Positions 1 through 5,154 of a stretch of DNA of 5,652 bases are shown one piece after another. The position numbers were made by a program, and so were the translations under genes. Source of the stretch: an uncultured Acidobacteriota bacterium. Its GTDB lineage: Bacteria; Acidobacteriota; Blastocatellia; Pyrinomonadales; Pyrinomonadaceae. A model generated the notes under the pieces. It worked only from the letters and a program-made list of their open reading frames with translations. It ran no database searches and had not been told where the DNA came from. Position 1 is the first letter of the stretch. The number at the start of each line of letters is the position of its first letter. Location: assembly GCA_946480545.1 (NCBI GenBank), contig CAMLKY010000168.1, positions 1-5,652 on the forward strand. Reading direction: 5' to 3'.

Positions 1-1
1 A

Positions 2-43
2 GACCGATTCGGCACACGAGATCTTTATATCGCGGATCCATGA
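2..43 (+). CDS. possible 3' end of an upstream gene (13 codons, partial)
   Basis: In frame 2 the window opens with 13 codons reading DRFGTRDLYIADP and then TGA at 41-43. The peptide resembles a strand of a PD40/TolB-type beta-propeller repeat (consensus-like 'SDR.G..DLY..D'), so it may be the C-terminus of an upstream propeller protein. The stop comes directly after the motif, where such repeats normally continue, so the gene may be truncated or the resemblance accidental. Frames 1 and 3 are also open here, and frame 3 is the frame of the downstream CHAT gene. The call rests on one short motif and is weak. Confidence 0.22.
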   Translation, partial: DRFGTRDLYIADP

Positions 44-71
44 ACCGTCTCGGCACGGCGTCACGAAGTTC

Positions 72-100
72 TTTACCTCATCGTGTAACGGTGCTATAAC
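72..100 (+). promoter_or_regulatory. sigma70-like promoter of the CHAT gene
   Basis: A -35-like TTTACC (72-77, four of six consensus bases) and a -10-like TATAAC (95-100, five of six) are separated by 17 bases, the optimal spacing. Transcription would start near 106-108, giving a leader of about 20 bases before ATG 126. This placement argues against TTG 102 as the start codon, because TTG 102 would lie upstream of the transcript. No good Shine-Dalgarno sequence lies before ATG 126. The promoter is predicted from sequence only. Confidence 0.45.
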
Positions 101-125
101 TTTGTCGTCACCCTTAGACCCTTTA

Positions 126-2981
126 ATGCTGGACTTCCCAAAAAACGGAGACGTATCCGCCGAACGAGCTGTGCTCCTCGCACTAGGCTGGATCGTAGCA
201 CTCGCTATGTGCGCCTTCGCTCAGGCGGAAGCTCGACAGAAGACCACGGCGATCACGTTTCCCGACAACCAGATCCTTGAACTGCGATTTGCCAAAAGTG
301 AAAAGTTAAGCGAAGCACAGATCTCCGGACGCGCACGCCGCATCGGGAGCATCACCGAACTTCAATTTACATTCAAAGGACTGCCAAACCCCGGAACCGG
401 AAGGTCCGCATATCTTATCTGGCTGGTAACGCCGGAAGGTGCGACCGCAAAGCTGGCGGACGTCAATCTGTTGAACGCCTCCGAGAGCGGCATCGAGATC
501 AAATCACAAACCGAGCTTAGGACGTTCGGGCTTGTCCTTACGGCTGAGCCTAATCCGGGCGCCGCGCGTCCCTCGTCCGATGTGCGGGCGCGGATGAGCG
601 GAGCGGTCGGCGAGGGCGCCGCGGCTGTGATGGCAGAAGTAGAGTTCTATGTCGATGTCACGGCGGAAGATCGTATCGCCGCGGCTAACGCACAGATCGA
701 AGAATTACGAGCCCAACTCGGACGCGAATCAAGACTCCGCGAGCTCGCGGAACGGGAAGCACTTGTACGGGCGTTCGAGGTCAAACAGTTGCGAAAACAA
801 CTGCAGGCGGCGGGCGGCGCGGAAAGCTCCGAGGTAATTGAAGAGGTTGAGACGTCCGTCTTCGAACCCAGACATCGGGCGTTCAATCAAACACTCGGGC
901 AAACCCTCCCTCGTTCGGGCAGCGAGTTTCGCGAGAAAACCGAACCGGTGCAAACCTTCCTCGAGGCACCGATGCTGGATCTGCGCTCGACGTCGCGATC
1001 CAACTTCGGTTTGGGTTGGAGGCACAGAGCGCAGGCCGTGGACCGAGGTAATGGGGCGGGTATAAAGTTCGGTGGTATTTCTCGTTTTGGGCGACTGAAC
1101 GCAACCTCGGGATCCACCATGAGTGAATTTCTGTCCCCGGGTCCAGACGATTCGGTTTACAAAACGATATTGATGTCTGCCCATATACCAGAGTTATCAA
1201 GCCCGTATTTTTCGAAGGTGCGATCGATGTTCGACTTGCCGTCGGTCTGGTGGACGGCGGCGGCGGCCGCGGATGACCGGGTATTTCGATTTCCTACAAT
1301 GGAAACGAAGCCATCTGTTGCCAAGCTCGAACGCTTCGCCGTAACGGTCTCACTCACAGAAGACCAGCTAACGCCCGAGGTGAAGCTTACGGTTGTCGAC
1401 GACGCAACGCCGCAAACCCCGCTCGGAGCAATAGGCGTCACGCCCGCAGCGGAGATCGATATCGTCCTCTCTGCTTCGTCTGCCGATTTCACGATCGTCG
1501 GCAGCAACATTGCATCGATAAGGGTTCCAAAGAAAGGCGATTCACCTGCAGCCAGTTTTACGCTCGTCGCAAAATCATTCGAAGGTGCGTCAAAGAGCTC
1601 GAAGATCATGGCGACGCTGATCAATAAAGCCCATGGCACGTTCATCGCCAGGATAGAACGCCCGATAACTATCGGCGACTCGACAGGTTCCGCCAGTGAG
1701 GGCCGAGGACGTGCGAAGCCCAGCATCCCGAGCAGCCCGTCCGAACAGAACATAGAGACCCTGAAGGCTGAGCTGGAAGCCTTGAAAAAGAAGATCAGTG
1801 AGAGGACCCAGATCTCCACGCCAGACGATTACGAGGGGCCCGATCTCTCGGTGACCATCTATTACAACGTTTATCCCGGAGCAAAAGAAAACTCCGAGAT
1901 CCTCATCTCATCGCGACACGGGTTCGTAACGACGACATCGAAGACGTTCTCGATGAGTCCCGATCTCGCCAGGTATATAGGTCAACAATTTCACGAGTTT
2001 GCGGCGCGGAGCGGACGCGGCGGACCGCTGACCATCGGCGGTGGGGGAGGAGCCATAGCGACGAGCGCGTTGATGAAGGGCTTTGGCGAAAAGCTGTACA
2101 CGGACTTCGCTCCGGATGCGTTCAAAGAAGCATTCTGGAAACTCCATGACCGGCTCGGCGATAAGTTCAGCACCATCAAGATCGTCACCGACTACCCCAA
2201 CCTTCCTTGGGAGCTGATGAGACCCAGGCGCGATGCTGCTTCGGCATCGCTCGACTTTCTAGGAACTACGCACATGATAGGCAGGCTCCATGGAAAGAAA
2301 TCGGGGCCAGTGACAAACAATCAGGTCAACCGGGCGACAGTGGCAGGTTTGACTGTTATCGCCCCAGCCTATACCGGTGCGGCCGAGCTGCCGGCGGTCG
2401 AGAAAGAAGTAACGTTTCTCAAGACCCTCACGGTCTTCGATGAACTGGACGGTGTCAGGCGACTCGATGGAAATATTGAAAAGCTGCAGCGCTACCTCGA
2501 GCAGGCTCCGCCACATGTCGTCCATTTTGCGGGTCACGGGACTCATCGCCTCGGGAAAGAACAAGTCCCGGGAGCGGCCATCAAGCTCGAAGACGGCGAG
2601 GTCACCTCGACGGTCTTAAAAGGCCTGCTCAGCACGTTGTCGATCAATCGTCCGTTCTTTTTCCTGAACGCTTGTGAGGTTGGTCAGTCAGATAATTTCG
2701 CCGGATTTGTGGACGGCTTCGCACCCGCGGTTCTCGATGCGGGAGCCAGTGGATATATCGGAGCTCTTTGGTCGATCGGCGATAACGGCGCCGAGCGCTT
2801 TGCATCGCTCTTCTACAAGACGATGGCCGATGAGGTCGCTAAAAACGGTCAGGTCAGAATGGCGGACCTTCTACGAAGAACCAAAGCCGAATTCGCGAAG
2901 AACGGCGACCCAACTTTTCTTTCGTATGTATTTTACGGCGACCCGAGCCTCCAGCTCGTCGTAAAGTCCAAAACTCCCTGA
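126..2981 (+). CDS. exported CHAT-domain (caspase-like) protease with N-terminal envelope domain and coiled coils
   Basis: This 951-residue protein ends in a CHAT domain, a clan CD caspase-like peptidase fold. Order, numbered from ATG 126: signal peptide-like segment (hydrophobic 15-32, probable cleavage after AQA at 34); beta-rich domain about 39-160 with 'GLPNPG' and 'FGLVLTAEP' motifs, resembling the RskA-like domain of acidobacterial envelope proteins; coiled coil about 180-231; a Ser/Pro/Gly-rich middle region; a beta-sandwich-like domain about 403-515; a short coiled coil 540-563; a Gly5 run 638-642; the CHAT domain about 660-945. CHAT hallmarks are LPWEL (693-697), the His of 'HFAGHG' (His804) and the Cys of 'FLNACEVG' (Cys850), so the dyad looks intact. 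The substrate is unknown. Known CHAT proteases are mostly cytoplasmic effectors, so the signal peptide is odd, and its n-region is not clearly basic. TTG 102 is an alternative start, and the frame stays open to the window edge. No partner gene is adjacent on the same strand. Confidence 0.85.
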   Translation: MLDFPKNGDVSAERAVLLALGWIVALAMCAFAQAEARQKTTAITFPDNQILELRFAKSEKLSEAQISGRARRIGSITELQFTFKGLPNPGTGRSAYLIWLVTPEGATAKLADVNLLNASESGIEIKSQTELRTFGLVLTAEPNPGAARPSSDVRARMSGAVGEGAAAVMAEVEFYVDVTAEDRIAAANAQIEELRAQLGRESRLRELAEREALVRAFEVKQLRKQLQAAGGAESSEVIEEVETSVFEPRHRAFNQTLGQTLPRSGSEFREKTEPVQTFLEAPMLDLRSTSRSNFGLGWRHRAQAVDRGNGAGIKFGGISRFGRLNATSGSTMSEFLSPGPDDSVYKTILMSAHIPELSSPYFSKVRSMFDLPSVWWTAAAAADDRVFRFPTMETKPSVAKLERFAVTVSLTEDQLTPEVKLTVVDDATPQTPLGAIGVTPAAEIDIVLSASSADFTIVGSNIASIRVPKKGDSPAASFTLVAKSFEGASKSSKIMATLINKAHGTFIARIERPITIGDSTGSASEGRGRAKPSIPSSPSEQNIETLKAELEALKKKISERTQISTPDDYEGPDLSVTIYYNVYPGAKENSEILISSRHGFVTTTSKTFSMSPDLARYIGQQFHEFAARSGRGGPLTIGGGGGAIATSALMKGFGEKLYTDFAPDAFKEAFWKLHDRLGDKFSTIKIVTDYPNLPWELMRPRRDAASASLDFLGTTHMIGRLHGKKSGPVTNNQVNRATVAGLTVIAPAYTGAAELPAVEKEVTFLKTLTVFDELDGVRRLDGNIEKLQRYLEQAPPHVVHFAGHGTHRLGKEQVPGAAIKLEDGEVTSTVLKGLLSTLSINRPFFFLNACEVGQSDNFAGFVDGFAPAVLDAGASGYIGALWSIGDNGAERFASLFYKTMADEVAKNGQVRMADLLRRTKAEFAKNGDPTFLSYVFYGDPSLQLVVKSKTP

Positions 2982-2986
2982 CCCAC

Positions 2987-3478
2987 CTAGACGGGAATTA
3001 TCGTCTTCAACTCCCAATCAATATCCGCAAACTGATCGTCGCGTTTTATCAATAGCCAATTCTTCCCGCCGGCGCTCTTTGGGCCGGACATTCGAACGAG
3101 GATGAACTCGCCTCGGACCTTCTTGCCAAGGAAGCTGAATTCGATCCGGCCCTGATCGTACTGGATCTGCGGATCAACGAACGTCTCATACTTCCCACTG
3201 TCCCAGATCCTTACCTCGCCGGCGCCGTATGTTCCCTCTTCGAGCGTTCCCTCGAATTTGAAATAGCTGAGGCTGTGATCGGGAACGGCGACCGCGAGCC
3301 GTTTGTCGTCAGGGTCCATTGACGGGCCTTTCGGAACGGCCCACGACTTTCCCGTCCCGCCAATCTCGAGCCTAAGATCGAAATGAAGACGTGTCGCGTG
3401 ATGCTCGTGGATGACGAAGCGCTTCTTTATCGGCTTGGCCTTGGTGACGGCGTTGCGAGGAACTTTGAGGATACGCAT
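2987..3478 (-). CDS. stand-alone DNA ligase D-type 3'-phosphoesterase
   Basis: This 163-residue protein matches the 3'-phosphoesterase (PE) module normally at the N-terminus of the NHEJ ligase LigD. It trims 3'-phosphate or 3'-ribonucleotide ends to leave a 3'-OH and should act in the cytoplasm on DNA breaks. The motif HHATRLHFDLRLE (26-38) is clear. With an offset of 16, the residues known from Pseudomonas aeruginosa LigD (His42, His48, Asp50, Arg52, His84, Tyr88) all fall on identical residues here: His26, His32, Asp34, Arg36, His68, Tyr72. 'SWAVPKGPS' (45-53), 'FEGTLEEGTYGAGEV' (75-89) and the C-terminal 'NWLLIKRDD' are also typical. No ligase or polymerase domain follows, and the protein ends where the module ends, so it is a free-standing PE rather than a fragment. 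The start is ATG 3478 with no Shine-Dalgarno visible. Its 3' end lies 5 bases from the convergent CHAT gene, and its 5' end is 20 bases from a divergent gene. Confidence 0.93.
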   Translation of the reverse strand: MRILKVPRNAVTKAKPIKKRFVIHEHHATRLHFDLRLEIGGTGKSWAVPKGPSMDPDDKRLAVAVPDHSLSYFKFEGTLEEGTYGAGEVRIWDSGKYETFVDPQIQYDQGRIEFSFLGKKVRGEFILVRMSGPKSAGGKNWLLIKRDDQFADIDWELKTIIPV

Positions 3479-3483
3479 ATACA

Positions 3484-3492
3484 GTTATAATA
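3484..3492. promoter_or_regulatory. overlapping divergent -10 elements (candidate bidirectional promoter)
   Basis: Only 20 bases separate the ATG of the phosphoesterase gene (3478, - strand) from the GTG of the TonB-C gene (3499, + strand). They contain a perfect TATAAT on the + strand (3486-3491). On the - strand they contain TATAAC (3489 to 3484) or TATTAT (3492 to 3487). All share the palindromic core TTATAA. Only 7 bases lie between the + strand -10 and GTG 3499, and 5 to 8 bases between the - strand -10 and ATG 3478. Transcripts would therefore begin at or next to both start codons. The -35 matches are weak: TTGAGG at 3465-3470 on the +, with a short 15-base spacer, and nothing convincing on the -. 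Confidence 0.5.
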
Positions 3493-3498
3493 CTCGGC

Positions 3499-4173
3499 GT
3501 GAACGTCATTTTCTGCATTTTTCTGTTGCTGGTATCCATGGTCGTCGTCGCTGCACAACAGGAGGTTGGTCCGCAACCGACACTTGAAAGCGCTCCGCAG
3601 CCGCTCTACCCGAGGATCGCAAAAGAGGCGGGGATCGGCGGCAGGATCACGGTGCGTGTCGTGGTCGATGCACAAGGGGCCATCGTATCGGTCGACAACG
3701 CTTCCGGACCGGCGAAGATCTGTGATTCGAGTTCGAATGATCCTCGCGTCGTAGCCTTGCGCGAGTCTGTTATCGAAGCGATCAAGCAGGCGAAGTTTTC
3801 GCCCGCTATGAAAAATGGACAGCCCGTGAAATCCGTCGCTTACATCAGCTCGACGTTCGATCCGACGACGAATGAAAATCAGAGCGACAAGAAGATCGTT
3901 CCGGTCGACAAGATCGTTGCCAACGCTGTGAATATGCCTAAGCCGGCATACCCGGGGGCAGCAAGAGCGGTTCGTGCGGCCGGCCCAGTCAGCGTGCGCG
4001 TCGTTGTCAACGAGGAAGGAAATGTATTTACTGCCGAGGCCGTGAGCGGCCATCCCCTGCTGAGATCGTCTGCCGAGAAAGCGGCGTGCGGTACGAAATT
4101 TAGTCCGATGATCGTTTCGGGAAAGCCGGTGTTGATGAGTGGCATAGTAACTTACGTTTTCAAACCGAATTAG
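3499..4173 (+). CDS. exported protein with two tandem TonB C-terminal-like domains
   Basis: This 224-residue protein has a short hydrophobic leader (3-19, probable cleavage VAA|QQ after 19) followed by two copies of the TonB C-terminal fold. Copy 1 (about 33-120) begins with 'PQPLYPRIA' and has 'ITVRVVVDAQGAI' and 'AKFSPAMKNGQPV'. Copy 2 (about 147-224) begins with 'PKPAYPGAA' and has 'VSVRVVVNEEGNV' and 'TKFSPMIVSGKPV'. Copy 1 has a loop insertion near 73-87 holding Cys75; the only other mature-protein cysteine is Cys197 in copy 2. A true TonB has an N-terminal anchor and a Pro-rich periplasm-spanning linker, and both are missing, so this is probably a soluble periplasmic protein rather than an energy transducer; its role is unknown. 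The leader has no Lys or Arg, which is unusual. GTG 3499 is the only ATG/GTG/TTG option upstream of ATG 3538, which would cut the leader. It is the first gene of a likely three-gene operon. Confidence 0.87.
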   Translation: MNVIFCIFLLLVSMVVVAAQQEVGPQPTLESAPQPLYPRIAKEAGIGGRITVRVVVDAQGAIVSVDNASGPAKICDSSSNDPRVVALRESVIEAIKQAKFSPAMKNGQPVKSVAYISSTFDPTTNENQSDKKIVPVDKIVANAVNMPKPAYPGAARAVRAAGPVSVRVVVNEEGNVFTAEAVSGHPLLRSSAEKAACGTKFSPMIVSGKPVLMSGIVTYVFKPN

Positions 4174-4176
4174 AAC

Positions 4177-4182
4177 GGGAGG
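4177..4182 (+). promoter_or_regulatory. strong Shine-Dalgarno site of the lipoprotein gene
   Basis: GGGAGG lies 7 bases before ATG 4190, in the 16-base gap after the TonB-C stop codon. It is the clearest ribosome binding site in the window and fixes the start of the lipoprotein gene. It contrasts with the TonB-C and phosphoesterase starts, which have none. Confidence 0.8.
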
Positions 4183-4189
4183 TACGCCG

Positions 4190-4729
4190 ATGCTTCGTAG
4201 TCTGACGAGAAACTTTTTCCTGATCGCATTGGTCTTTATATCGGTAAACGCGTGTGCCAAGGGTGACGCTCAACAGAATTCGGCAACCGCGTCGAGTTCA
4301 AATGATGCAAAACCAGCGCCTACGCCTTCTAACAAGTTCACGCCGGCCGACATCTCAAAGTTGAAATGGATCGAAGGAACCTGGCGCGGAATGGACGGTG
4401 ATAAGCCGTTCTATGAGCGGTATACATTCGACGGAACAACGATGATCGTTCAGGGCCTGAACGAGGACGGATCGCCGGATGGCGAAGCAGGCCGATACGA
4501 ATTGAAGAACGGCGAGTTCGGAAAGGGTGAGGGCGAGAAACGATCGGCGGCGAGCGAGATCACGGACACGTATGTTCAGTTTGTACCGGGGCCGTCAGCC
4601 AAGGGAAATAGTTACCGGTTCACAAAGCAGCCTCACGGCTGGGACGCGCTGCTCGAATGGACTGCAACCGCGGGCAGGCCCGCCGGCCAGAAGACCTACA
4701 GGATGGAACCGTGGGAGCCTAAAAAGTAA
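4190..4729 (+). CDS. lipocalin-like putative lipoprotein (DUF6265-like)
   Basis: This 179-residue protein starts with a basic n-region (R3, R7), a hydrophobic stretch (9-19) and Cys22 in 'SVNAC', a near-lipobox with an unusual Asn at -2; it is probably lipidated at Cys22. A low-complexity Ser/Ala/Pro/Asn tether (about 26-50) leads to a compact beta-rich domain (about 52-177). That domain opens with 'LKWIEGTWRG' (58-67) and contains 'FYERYTF' and a Trp-rich C-terminal part ('GWDALLEW', 'YRMEPWEP'). The 'W.EGTW' opening and alternating strands are typical of small lipocalin-like domains such as DUF6265, suggesting binding of a small hydrophobic ligand, but no ligand can be named. It follows the TonB-C gene by 16 bases with its own strong Shine-Dalgarno and precedes the DUF3303 gene by 2 bases, so the three are probably co-transcribed. 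Confidence 0.78.
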   Translation: MLRSLTRNFFLIALVFISVNACAKGDAQQNSATASSSNDAKPAPTPSNKFTPADISKLKWIEGTWRGMDGDKPFYERYTFDGTTMIVQGLNEDGSPDGEAGRYELKNGEFGKGEGEKRSAASEITDTYVQFVPGPSAKGNSYRFTKQPHGWDALLEWTATAGRPAGQKTYRMEPWEPKK

Positions 4730-4731
4730 AG

Positions 4732-5013
4732 ATGCTCTACATGGTGATCGAACATTTCAAAGAAGGCGCGGGACCCGAGGTCTACAAACGTTTTCGGGAG
4801 AAAGGTCGAATGATGCCCGATGGCCTCCAGTATGTCGCGAGTTGGATCGAGCCCGACTTCAGCCGCTGTTTCCAGGTGATGTCATGGGATGATCCGGCGG
4901 TCTTCGCAGAATGGACTTCGAAGTGGAGCGACTTGATGACCTTCGAAGCAATTCCCGTCATTACCTCTGCCGACGCTCAGCAAGCGATGCGCAGTTCATC
5001 CGAAACCGACTAA
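4732..5013 (+). CDS. DUF3303 family protein
   Basis: This 93-residue protein has no signal peptide or membrane segment and should be cytoplasmic. It matches the DUF3303 pattern: an opening 'MLYMVIEHF' strand, then 'VYKRFREKGRMMPDGLQYV' (17-35), 'SWIEPDFSRCFQVM' (37-50), 'DDPAVFAEW' and a closing 'IPVITSADA'. The alternation of strands and helices and the small size suggest a ferredoxin-like alpha/beta fold, similar to dimeric small-ligand or monooxygenase-like proteins; this is inference, and the biochemical function is unknown. ATG 4732 lies 2 bases after the stop of the lipoprotein gene. The nearest Shine-Dalgarno-like GGGAG (4713-4717) is 14 bases away, so translation is probably coupled to the upstream gene. 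Length is normal for the family and the gene looks intact. Confidence 0.85.
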   Translation: MLYMVIEHFKEGAGPEVYKRFREKGRMMPDGLQYVASWIEPDFSRCFQVMSWDDPAVFAEWTSKWSDLMTFEAIPVITSADAQQAMRSSSETD

Positions 5014-5057
5014 GAATTTACTTTAACTTTCCTGCCGCATTAATACTGCTCTTTACG

Positions 5058-5072
5058 GGGTTGGTTCAACCC
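5058..5072 (+). terminator. hairpin downstream of the three-gene operon, possible terminator
   Basis: GGGTTG (5058-5063) and CAACCC (5067-5072) form a perfect 6-pair stem with a 3-base loop, 44 bases after the DUF3303 stop. A GC-rich segment follows rather than a T-run, so this is not a canonical intrinsic terminator. It may be a transcript-end stabiliser or act with Rho. The rest of the 141-base gap (5014-5154) holds no gene and only weak promoter-like hexamers (for example TTTACT 5017-5022 with TAATAC 5041-5046, 18-base spacer). Confidence 0.25.
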
Positions 5073-5154
5073 GCGCGCCCGCTTATGTAATCTGCCCAAC
5101 GGAAGAAGATAAACCTAATCGAGTCTAATTCAGAGCACCGAACATCGGGCTTCA

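Noticed and set aside
1157..1819. Open frame of 220 codons on the - strand inside the CHAT gene
   Set aside because: It is antisense to the coherent CHAT protein frame, has no recognisable motif, and its Ser/Ala-rich composition reflects the complement of Asp/Ala/Gly codons.
2035..2052. G-rich run that could form a two-quartet G-quadruplex
   Set aside because: It is explained by the codons of the Gly5 stretch in the CHAT protein; the tracts are mostly pairs, so stability would be low.
3427..4260. Long open frame of 277 codons on the - strand
   Set aside because: It lies opposite the TonB-C gene, which has clear domain motifs. The translated product is Arg/His/Asp-rich without family motifs, the usual pattern of an antisense shadow.
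5061..5129. Promoter-like hexamers before the PQQ dehydrogenase (TTGGTT 5061-5066 with TGTAAT 5086-5091; TCTAAT 5124-5129)
   Set aside because: Each -10 lacks the near-essential A at position 2, and spacers or -35 elements are poor; not strong enough to call.
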